From positions 1 through 40,271 of the forward strand of contig CAZGTD010000017.1 of assembly GCA_964528425.1 (NCBI GenBank): a DNA stretch of 40,271 bases, read 5' to 3'. Below the pieces are notes generated by a model, which was given only the letters and a program-made list of their open reading frames with translations, was not told the DNA's origin and did no database searches. The stretch is from UBA3263 sp964528425 (GTDB lineage Bacteria; Bacteroidota; Bacteroidia; Bacteroidales; Muribaculaceae). Positions 9,085 to 15,826 of this stretch are shown piece after piece (the stretch's first letter is position 1; each line of letters starts with the position of its first letter). Position numbers and translations under genes: made by a program.

Positions 9085-11035
9085 GGCAGCTTGCCCACCA
9101 AACGTAGGCGATCAAAGCAGCGTATGCAATCAAGCCCAGGGTCTGGGTCAAACCTTCAGACAGCGGATTAACATACTCATAGCCGCAGAACTTGGTAAGG
9201 GCGGCAAACACGCCAAAGAGCGCGCCACCGGCAATGAGGCCGGAGGAGATGAGTGTGCCGCGGTCGTGGCGGGCGGAGCTAACGGCAGTATCTTTCGACG
9301 AGTGCTGCACAAACCAGGCAACAGCACCGCCAACAAGCATCGGAGTGTTAAGACTCAACGGAATAAACATGCCAAGGCAGAAGGCCAGCGCCGGAACTCC
9401 AAGCCAATTGAGAAGCAACGCAAGAACTGCACCGCAGAAATAGTAAATCCACGGAGTTTCGCCGCCCATCATCAGCGGCTCGATAACTTTTGCCATGGCA
9501 TTGGCCTGGGGAGCAACGAGGGGATTCGGATGCTCCGGAGTTACATAAAAACCATAAACCTGGTTGAGCAGCAGAATCACGCCGCCAACAGTGGCTGCGC
9601 TGACGAGAGTGCCCAGGAATTTCCATGATTCCTGCTTGCGGGGAGTCGAGCCAACCCAGTAGCCGATCTTGAGGTCGGTAACAAAGCCGCCGGCCATTGA
9701 TAGCGCAGTGCACACTACGCCGCCGATAACCATTGCGGCAACAATGCCGTTAGTGCCGTTCAGACCGATAGCGACGAAAATGGCCGAAGCGATAATCAGC
9801 GTCATCAGAGTCATGCCGCTAACCGGATTAGACCCTACTATAGCAATAGCGTTAGCAGCAACGGTGGTAAACAGGAAGGCGATTACCGTTACAACGAGCC
9901 AGGCAACCGCGGCCTGCCAAAGTGTGCCGATAACTCCAAGCCAGAAGAAGAGGAAAACAACGGCAAGGGCAAGAACCATATAGGCCACAACCGACTTCAT
10001 CGACAAATCGGTTTGCCAGCGAACAGGCTTGGCCGACTTGTCGGCACCGCCTTTAAACTCGCGGGCGGCAAGGCCAACGGCCTGCATGATAATTGGCCAT
10101 GACTTGACAATACCGATAATGCCGGCCATAGCAATGCCACCAATACCAATCAGGCGTGCGTGGTCGCTGAAAATCTGCTGGGGCGAAAGAGCAGCCATAT
10201 CGGCCGAGCTTCCGAGCAGCGGAACAATTATCCACCACACGAACACGGAGCCTGCAAAGATTACAAATGCGTATTTCAGTCCAACGATGTAGCCGAGGCC
10301 GAGCAGGGCTGCGCCGGTGTTGCAGCTCATAACAACCTTGAACTTGTCGGCTATAGCCTGTCCCCATGTGGCGGCGGTGGTTGTGACCGTTTCAGCCCAC
10401 CACCCGAAAGTGGCGACTATGTAGTCGTAAACGCCGCCGATGAGCGAAGCTATGATGAGGGTCTTGGCCTGCGAGCCCGAGCCCTTGGCCTGAGCCGATA
10501 CGAGCACCTGAGTGGTAGCGGTTGCCTCGGGGAAGGGATATTTGCCGTGCATATCCTTAACGAAATATTTTCGGAAAGGAATAAAGAAGAGTATGCCGAG
10601 AATACCGCCCAGGAGCGACGACATGAAAATCTGCAGGAAGTTAACGGTAATTTCGGGATATGTGCCCTGGAGGATATAGAGCGCAGGCAGGGTGAAAATC
10701 GCACCGGCTACAATAACGCCGGAGCATGCGCCGATTGACTGGATAATTACGTTCTGGCCGAGCGGATTATCCTTTTTCAGAGCCTGGCTGAGGCCCACGG
10801 CTATGATAGCAATGGGAATTGCGGCCTCAAATACCTGGCCGACGCGCAGGCCAAGATAGGCAGCAGCTGCCGAAAAGATTACGGCGAGCAGCAGACCCAT
10901 GCCCACGGAATAGGGAGTAACCTCCTTGGTGTCATGCGCAGGATGAAGAATCGGCTTATATTCTTCGTCGGCTCCCAACTCCCGGAATGCGTTTTCCGGG
11001 AGCGAGCCGAGGTTGTTTTCGTCAATATTTTCCAT
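9062..11035 (-). CDS. OPT-family oligopeptide transporter
   Basis: The 657-residue polytopic inner-membrane protein belongs to the OPT superfamily, which imports oligopeptides or metal-chelate compounds using a proton gradient. The diagnostic segment NPLGQNVIIQSIG at residues 90-102 is followed by glycine- and alanine-rich helices; a second conserved stretch reads MHGKYPFPEATATTQVL around residues 161-177. About fourteen or more hydrophobic segments are visible. The soluble N-terminal 40 residues are acidic. The start ATG at 11035 shares one base with the stop of the upstream POT transporter (TAATG on the minus strand), so translation is likely coupled. Two peptide importers of different families in series suggest a peptide-utilising unit. 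Substrate size cannot be inferred from sequence. Confidence 0.93.
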   Translation of the reverse strand: MENIDENNLGSLPENAFRELGADEEYKPILHPAHDTKEVTPYSVGMGLLLAVIFSAAAAYLGLRVGQVFEAAIPIAIIAVGLSQALKKDNPLGQNVIIQSIGACSGVIVAGAIFTLPALYILQGTYPEITVNFLQIFMSSLLGGILGILFFIPFRKYFVKDMHGKYPFPEATATTQVLVSAQAKGSGSQAKTLIIASLIGGVYDYIVATFGWWAETVTTTAATWGQAIADKFKVVMSCNTGAALLGLGYIVGLKYAFVIFAGSVFVWWIIVPLLGSSADMAALSPQQIFSDHARLIGIGGIAMAGIIGIVKSWPIIMQAVGLAAREFKGGADKSAKPVRWQTDLSMKSVVAYMVLALAVVFLFFWLGVIGTLWQAAVAWLVVTVIAFLFTTVAANAIAIVGSNPVSGMTLMTLIIASAIFVAIGLNGTNGIVAAMVIGGVVCTALSMAGGFVTDLKIGYWVGSTPRKQESWKFLGTLVSAATVGGVILLLNQVYGFYVTPEHPNPLVAPQANAMAKVIEPLMMGGETPWIYYFCGAVLALLLNWLGVPALAFCLGMFIPLSLNTPMLVGGAVAWFVQHSSKDTAVSSARHDRGTLISSGLIAGGALFGVFAALTKFCGYEYVNPLSEGLTQTLGLIAYAALIAYVWWASCREDKKLN

Positions 11036-12828
11036 TATTCAACGGGATCAGCGAGAGTTTCATCAACAGGAACTTCGGGCATATCGCCGGTAGCGGCTTC
11101 GAGCTTCTTCATCTGCGAGAACAGGAATGCAGCCGAAAGCAGACAGAGGCCAACGAGAATTGCCCATACGGCATAGGTAGGAATTTTACCCCACAGAAGC
11201 ATGGGAATGGAAACGAGATAGTTGCCAACAGCAGTTGCGGCAAACCAACCGCCCATCATAGAGCCTTTTAGTTTAGGAGGTGCAACTTTTGAAACGAACG
11301 AAATACCCATGGGAGAGAGCAGCAGTTCAGCAAAAGTCAGGAGAAGATAAGTTGAAATCAGCCAGTTGGTAGAAACGTCGCCATTAGTACCCACAAGGCT
11401 CAACGAACCGAAAATCATTACAACATAAGCCAGACCGGCAACAATCATGCCATAACCGATTTTGCGGGGAGCAGAGGGTTCTTTACCCTTTTTGTTGAGC
11501 CAGGCAAAGAGCGCCATAGAGAACGGCGTCAGAGCAACAACATAGAAGGGATTGAACTGCTGATAGGCAGCGGGGTCAATGCCGGTAACTGTTGCGGGAG
11601 TATCGATATATAGCCAGGTAACGATAGCAATGCAGGCAGCCAGAATAATTCCGCTGATTGCTTTGCCCTTAGCGGTTGTGCTCTGAATCATGCCGAACAA
11701 AGCATAAACTCCGGCAGCAATTGCCGCGAGGGCCCAGAGGTTGAAGCCGATGCGGGTCCAGCTCGATGAGTCAGGGCTGGTGCAGCTCTTGGCAAACTCG
11801 GTCAGGGTCTGACCGTTCTGATGGAACACCATCCAGAAGAAGATTACAACTGCAAACACAAGCATAAGGGCAACCACACGCTGTTTGGTCTGGGCCGGAG
11901 TAAGCTCGGGGCCTGCGCTGACTGCCGACTGAGAGCCAGCAGGAGCTTTTTTGTCAACCAGAATATGTTTGTAGGTCTTACGTCCGAGCATGTAGATCAG
12001 GAAACTGATAATCAGCGAACCGCAAGCGAGCATAAAGGCATAGTTGCATCCGGTCGAAAAAGCTGTTATATAGCCCTGAGCGAACTCAGAGATTGATTCA
12101 ACGCTATGACCGCAGGCCGCAGCAAAGTTGCTGAGATACTGACTCAATGCAGCCGCAACGTCGCCACCCTCAGCCATGCCGTTCTTTGTTGCGAACTCGG
12201 TCATGGTTTTCATCGTTTCGGCCGAAACGGCGCTAATGTTGGTGAAACCATCCGTGTCGAGGGCCCAGTTGCTGACCGTAGCGGCCATCGGGTCGTTGGT
12301 GAGATAACCGGCCTTGGTCAAGGCCATGTTTTTCAGCGCAATTGCGGCTCCGGGGGCAAACATCGAACCAAGATTGATTGCCATATAGAATAAAGAAAAT
12401 GCTGCATCGCGGCGGTCGGCATAGCGGGCCTCGTTATAAAGGTCGCCTACCATAACCTGCAGATTACCCTTAAACAGGCCGGTACCTACCGAAATCAGTA
12501 GCAATGCGGCAAACAGAATCATCAACGATGAATTCTCGCGGACCGGAGTGGGAGCCGACATCAGCGCATAGCCGACGAACATTACGGCTATACCGGAAAC
12601 GACACACTTTGAAAAGCTCCATTTATCGGCGAGCCAGCCGCCAACAAGAGGCATGAAATAAACCAAAGCCAGGAAAATTGAGAAAATCTGGCCGGTCCAG
12701 GTTGCATCAAGACCAAATTTGGCCTGCAGATAGAACAGGAATATGGCAAGCATGGTGTAATAGCCGAAACGCTCGCCGGTGTTGGCGAGGGCCAGTACAT
12801 ACAAACCTGCCGGTTGGTTCTTAAACAT
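11035..12828 (-). CDS. POT/PTR2-family proton-coupled peptide transporter
   Basis: The 597-residue major-facilitator protein matches proton-dependent di/tripeptide transporters. The first helix contains NTGERFGYYTMLAIF (residues 16-30), the Bacteroidetes form of the POT signature ExxERFxYY. The first Glu of that signature is Asn16 here, while Glu19, Arg20 and the tyrosine pair are kept. A second POT hallmark, with an aromatic-Gly-rich TM5-like stretch (FYMAINLGSMFAPG), lies around residues 147-160. A long, mostly hydrophilic insertion of roughly 90 residues separates helices in the middle of the protein. The gene starts 43 bp after the sufE stop with no visible terminator or consensus promoter between them, so read-through from the M28/sufE unit is plausible. 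It is coupled to the OPT gene downstream. Confidence 0.92.
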   Translation of the reverse strand: MFKNQPAGLYVLALANTGERFGYYTMLAIFLFYLQAKFGLDATWTGQIFSIFLALVYFMPLVGGWLADKWSFSKCVVSGIAVMFVGYALMSAPTPVRENSSLMILFAALLLISVGTGLFKGNLQVMVGDLYNEARYADRRDAAFSLFYMAINLGSMFAPGAAIALKNMALTKAGYLTNDPMAATVSNWALDTDGFTNISAVSAETMKTMTEFATKNGMAEGGDVAAALSQYLSNFAAACGHSVESISEFAQGYITAFSTGCNYAFMLACGSLIISFLIYMLGRKTYKHILVDKKAPAGSQSAVSAGPELTPAQTKQRVVALMLVFAVVIFFWMVFHQNGQTLTEFAKSCTSPDSSSWTRIGFNLWALAAIAAGVYALFGMIQSTTAKGKAISGIILAACIAIVTWLYIDTPATVTGIDPAAYQQFNPFYVVALTPFSMALFAWLNKKGKEPSAPRKIGYGMIVAGLAYVVMIFGSLSLVGTNGDVSTNWLISTYLLLTFAELLLSPMGISFVSKVAPPKLKGSMMGGWFAATAVGNYLVSIPMLLWGKIPTYAVWAILVGLCLLSAAFLFSQMKKLEAATGDMPEVPVDETLADPVE

Positions 12829-12871
12829 GATAATGAAAAATAATTGGTTATTATTGAACTTAAATTTTCAC

Positions 12872-13294
12872 TTATGAAAGCGTGGAAAAGGCCAGGGCAT
12901 AGGCCTTCATCTGCTTTACCATGGCGAGCAAACCGTTGGAGCGTGTCGGCGACAGATGCTCGCTCAGACCTATGCGGTCAATGAAATATAGGTCGGCATG
13001 GAGAATATCTTCGGGCTTCTGGTCGTTGAGCACCTTTATCAGCAGGGCTATGATGCCTTTAACGATTATTGCATCGGAATCGGCCTCGAACTTAACTTTG
13101 CCTTCATCGGTCAACTCGGCGTTGATCCAAACGCGGCTCTGGCAGCCTTCGATAAGATATTTGGGAGTTTTGAACTTTTCGTCGATAGGGGGCAACTGGT
13201 TGCCCAGGTCGATTATGTAGCCGTAGCGGTCCATCCAGTCGTCGATTTCCGAGAATTCTTCAATAACTTCGTCTTGTATTTGATTTATAGTCAT
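12872..13294 (-). CDS. sufE: SufE-family sulfur-acceptor protein
   Basis: The 140-residue cytoplasmic protein is the normal length for SufE, which takes sulfur as persulfide from the cysteine desulfurase SufS and passes it on for iron-sulfur cluster assembly. The acceptor cysteine lies in EGCQSRVW, with Cys at residue 51, the same number as in the E. coli protein. The C-terminal SPTRSNGLLAM segment is also typical. The start ATG overlaps the stop of the upstream M28 gene by 4 bp (ATGA). No sufS, sufB or sufC is present here, so this is a detached sufE. The genome's oxidoreductase ferredoxin would be one of many possible clients, but nothing here links them. Confidence 0.94.
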   Translation of the reverse strand: MTINQIQDEVIEEFSEIDDWMDRYGYIIDLGNQLPPIDEKFKTPKYLIEGCQSRVWINAELTDEGKVKFEADSDAIIVKGIIALLIKVLNDQKPEDILHADLYFIDRIGLSEHLSPTRSNGLLAMVKQMKAYALAFSTLS

Positions 13295-14250
13295 AGTTTT
13301 TCTGAATAAATAAGCGCGGTTATCAGTTTGCCTACATCGCCCAAAGTTGTAGCATCGATATTGTCGATGTTATCGTCGAGGGTATGCCAGGTAGGGTTAA
13401 ACGATCCGGTTTGCGGATTGTTGGTTTCGATAATGTCAATAGTTGGAATGCCGGCGCGAAGTAGCGGCAGGTGATCGTCGGTCACCGCACCGCCGTGGGC
13501 ATCGATAAAGCGATTGTCGAGACCAATTCGTTTTGCGAGGTTCCACAGGCGGGAATTCAGCACCCGGGCGTTGGCCTCGGAAAATAGCTCGCGCGGGAAT
13601 CGGGCATCGCGGCCGCCGACCATATCGAGCAAAATGCCGTAGTCGGGCATCGGCTCGGCAATGCCATAGGGCATATTGTCGGCAAAATACTGCGCACCAC
13701 GGGCCCACGAAGCATCGTCGCCCGAGGTTCCGGCATCTTCAGCATCCACAAAAAGAATGTCAACTCCGATTTCGGGCTTTTGCTCGCCCATTAGCCTGGC
13801 CAGTTCCAGAAGAACCCCTACTCCGCTGGCCCCGTCGTTGGCGCCGTCGATGGGCTTAGTGTGATTCGCTGAATCAGGGTCTTCGTCGGCCATGGGGCGG
13901 GAGTCCCAGTGAGCGAGCAGTATAACGCGGCGGGGAGCTGCAGCATTAAAAGTTGCCCGGATGTTGGTCATCGGCCCGAAGTCCTCAAGGTCGGTCTGTT
14001 GAAGAGTCACGGTATCGGCACCATAGCGTTTCAACTCCGAAGCAAGCCACGCGGCGCATAATTCATGAGCTTCTGACCGGCCAATGCGCGGACCAAATGC
14101 GACCTGACGCTCAACATTGCGAAATGCACTGTCGCCGCAGAATTCCGGAGCTGCAATCTCAGCAGCCGGCGCTGCAGGCTTTGCAGCCGGTTTTGAGCAG
14201 CTGCAACCAAAGGCCGCAAGGGCCAATATCATAAAAATCCTGAAAGTCAA
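13291..14250 (-). CDS. M28-fold zinc enzyme, glutaminyl-peptide cyclotransferase-like, exported
   Basis: The 319-residue product has an N-terminal export signal and an M28 fold. Several motifs match type II glutaminyl cyclases, which convert N-terminal Gln to pyroglutamate. These are HWDSRP (114-119), GANDGAS (136-142, Asp139 as zinc ligand), FVDAED (167-172, Glu171 as ligand), TDDHLPLLRAGIPT (257-270) and WHTLDDNIDNID (288-299, His289 as ligand). The last two blocks closely echo the glutaminyl cyclase family rather than aminopeptidases. The signal ends in FGCSCSK, so a lipoprotein anchor is possible, though the lipobox is imperfect. The start is uncertain: TTG at 14250 supplies an Arg in the n-region, while ATG at 14232 gives a signal with no basic residue. 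I favour 14250. The gene overlaps sufE by 4 bp. Confidence 0.85.
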   Translation of the reverse strand: MTFRIFMILALAAFGCSCSKPAAKPAAPAAEIAAPEFCGDSAFRNVERQVAFGPRIGRSEAHELCAAWLASELKRYGADTVTLQQTDLEDFGPMTNIRATFNAAAPRRVILLAHWDSRPMADEDPDSANHTKPIDGANDGASGVGVLLELARLMGEQKPEIGVDILFVDAEDAGTSGDDASWARGAQYFADNMPYGIAEPMPDYGILLDMVGGRDARFPRELFSEANARVLNSRLWNLAKRIGLDNRFIDAHGGAVTDDHLPLLRAGIPTIDIIETNNPQTGSFNPTWHTLDDNIDNIDATTLGDVGKLITALIYSEKL

Positions 14251-14272
14251 TTTTTCGCGAAAAAAATTTTCT

Positions 14273-14305
14273 GCAAATTTACGATTTTTTTCTGAAAAGT
14301 GAAAG
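14273..14305 (-). promoter_or_regulatory. Promoter for the M28-sufE unit
   Basis: On the minus strand a perfect Bacteroidetes -7 box TAAATTTG plus C lies at 14281 to 14273. A weak -33 (TTTC at 14304-14301) sits 19 bases upstream. This places the start of transcription about 15-20 bases before the TTG/ATG starts of the M28 gene, and downstream of the NYN stop codon, so the M28 unit has its own promoter. Confidence 0.55.
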
Positions 14306-14319
14306 TGAATCTGCTCATT

Positions 14320-14979
14320 TCACTGTCCTTTCCATTTGTCAGGTATAGTGTAAACCTTATCCCCTTTCGACACCTCATCCGGCATCACGGCCGATTGAAA
14401 ACGTCTAATATTTTTTATCATGAGAACCGGCTTACTCCGATGATGAATCAGGTTATCTTTCAAATCATTACTAAAATTCGATGGCGGGAAGTAAACTTTA
14501 ATACCAACTTGCGGAAACAAGCGTTGAATCAACTCAATTGGCGGTACCAAATCACTATCGGCACTCACAAGCGCCACAATATCAGTCTTTCCGAGCACAC
14601 AATCTTCAACCATTCGAATTGAAATATTCACATCTGTTTTCTTTTCCTCAGGTCGCGAAATATCTCCCTTGCAATAAGGGCAGATAATGTGTTTGTCGAG
14701 ATACTTGCCACGCACAATCTCAAAACGCTCACCGTTAATCAACTTATTTGCATTGAGAAATGCGCTTTGGCGACTATTCTTGATTGGACTGAGCGGAGAT
14801 GCCGTAAAATAAATTACTTTTTCAAGAATCTGATTTTCACCTAAAAAACTCTCGCAAAGTTTAACAACATCTATCCAATAGAAATTTCGCCAATCCGAAT
14901 CAATTTTCTTTGTGCGCTTAAGCCCAAAGTAAAAATTGAATCCGTCAATATAAAATGTTACTCTTTTATGATTTTCCAT
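14320..14979 (-). CDS. NYN-domain (LabA/DUF88, PIN-like) putative ribonuclease
   Basis: The product is 219 residues when started at the ATG at 14979. A longer frame using TTG at 15018 would have to be translated out of a hairpin and a terminator, so I reject it. The NYN domain is complete. YIDGFNFY holds Asp12, KKTDVNISIRMVED holds Asp116 and Asp126, and VSADSDL holds Asp141 and Asp143. These are the acidic metal-binding positions of PIN-like nucleases. A CPYC pair (Cys100, Cys103) probably forms half of a small zinc knuckle or a turn. The role is inferred to be RNA cleavage; the target is unknown. The gene is visibly richer in A and T than its neighbours, suggesting recent transfer. It stands alone behind its own promoter and a structured leader, which are described separately. 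Confidence 0.88.
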   Translation of the reverse strand: MENHKRVTFYIDGFNFYFGLKRTKKIDSDWRNFYWIDVVKLCESFLGENQILEKVIYFTASPLSPIKNSRQSAFLNANKLINGERFEIVRGKYLDKHIICPYCKGDISRPEEKKTDVNISIRMVEDCVLGKTDIVALVSADSDLVPPIELIQRLFPQVGIKVYFPPSNFSNDLKDNLIHHRSKPVLMIKNIRRFQSAVMPDEVSKGDKVYTIPDKWKGQ

Positions 14980-14982
14980 AAT

Positions 14983-15004
14983 AAAAAAGCCGCTCGCAAG
15001 CGGC
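14983..15004 (-). terminator. Intrinsic terminator-like hairpin directly before the NYN start codon
   Basis: On the minus strand, GCCGCT, loop TGCG, AGCGGC is followed at once by six T residues and then ATTATG, where ATG is the NYN start. The stem is a perfect 6 bp, all G-C except one pair. This is a canonical Rho-independent terminator shape, but it lies inside the 5' leader of the gene rather than after a gene, which suggests attenuation or a short separate RNA. Confidence 0.75.
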
Positions 15005-15010
15005 CTATGT

Positions 15011-15028
15011 CCCTGCAAGAAAGCAGGG
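15011..15028 (-). ncRNA. First leader hairpin upstream of the NYN gene (possible small RNA/attenuator)
   Basis: A perfect 6-bp stem CCCTGC/GCAGGG encloses a six-base loop (TTTCTT on the minus strand). It sits six bases before the terminator hairpin. With the promoter at 15045-15077, transcription would begin near 15039 and yield an RNA of about 55 nt containing both hairpins if it stops at the terminator. Expression as an independent RNA is inference; the two stems are read directly from the sequence. Confidence 0.45.
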
Positions 15029-15044
15029 CGTTGCTTTTAATAGC

Positions 15045-15077
15045 GCAAAGTTAACATTTTTCTTGCAACTTTGCAAT
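15045..15077 (-). promoter_or_regulatory. Promoter of the NYN leader transcript
   Basis: The minus strand shows ATTG (15077-15074), exactly 20 bases, then TAACTTTGC (15053-15045). This fits the Bacteroidetes TTTG-N20-TAnnTTTG pattern with one mismatch in the -33 box. It begins about 20 bases after the pflA stop codon, so the NYN unit is transcribed independently of pflA. Confidence 0.65.
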
Positions 15078-15094
15078 AGTTTATACAAAATTTT

Positions 15095-15826
15095 TTAGTT
15101 GATGTAGATGGGGGCGGAGAGGTGGCGGCCGAGAATTTCGCGGGCGGCGGCGAGCTGCTCGGGGGTATTTTTCGGAGTGCCCTCGAGTTTGTAGGGCAGA
15201 TTCATGGCGGCATATTTATGCACGCCCAGTGTGTGATATGGCAGAATTTCCACTCGCTCAATGTTCTCATAGTCGGCAAAATGTTCTCCCCAGGCATTGA
15301 TATCGGCAGGGTCGTCGCTCACCCCGGGCACGAGCACATAGCGGAGCCACATCGGGCGTCGGTTTTTGCGCAGCCAGGCGGCAGTTTCGAGCGTGCGCGA
15401 GTTATCCATGCCGGTCAATGCAGTGTGTTTCCGGCTGTTTATCTGCTTAACGTCGAGAAGCACAAGGTCAGTAAGCAACAGCAGCTTATCAACATCCTGG
15501 TTGCGAATAGTGCCGTTCGTGTCCAGACATATATGAATACCCTCGCCGCGCAGTTTCTCAAAAAGCGGAATCAGCTGCCGGGCCTGAACAGTCGGTTCGC
15601 CGCCACTGAACGTTATGCCTCCCCGTTTCCCGAAAAATGGCTTCTGGTCAACTGCCATTTTCAGGATATAATCAGGGTCCGTCGGGGTTGACTCGCCTAT
15701 GGGGTCGATGGTGTCGGGATTGGCGCAATACAGGCAACGAAAGGGGCACCCTTGAAGGAACACGACCAGTCTGAGGCCGGGACCATCAAAGGTGCCCATT
15801 GATTCATAGGAATGTACGCGGATCAC
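15095..15826 (-). CDS. pflA: Pyruvate formate-lyase-activating enzyme (radical SAM)
   Basis: The 243-residue product activates pyruvate formate-lyase by using S-adenosylmethionine and a 4Fe-4S cluster to abstract a hydrogen from its radical glycine. The cluster cysteines are in GCPFRCLYC (Cys27, Cys31, Cys34), the CxxxCxxC radical SAM pattern. The SAM-binding GGE motif appears as FSGGEPTVQ around residues 74-82. The N-terminal GTFDGPGLRLVVFLQGC stretch is typical of PflA. Length is normal for the family. The start ATG overlaps the pflB stop by 4 bp, which fits tight coupling of activase to its target. Confidence 0.96.
   Translation of the reverse strand: MIRVHSYESMGTFDGPGLRLVVFLQGCPFRCLYCANPDTIDPIGESTPTDPDYILKMAVDQKPFFGKRGGITFSGGEPTVQARQLIPLFEKLRGEGIHICLDTNGTIRNQDVDKLLLLTDLVLLDVKQINSRKHTALTGMDNSRTLETAAWLRKNRRPMWLRYVLVPGVSDDPADINAWGEHFADYENIERVEILPYHTLGVHKYAAMNLPYKLEGTPKNTPEQLAAAREILGRHLSAPIYIN

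Noticed and set aside
14980..15018. Longer start of the NYN gene at TTG 15018
   Set aside because: It would translate through the first hairpin's end and the terminator. The ATG at 14979 matches the family start.
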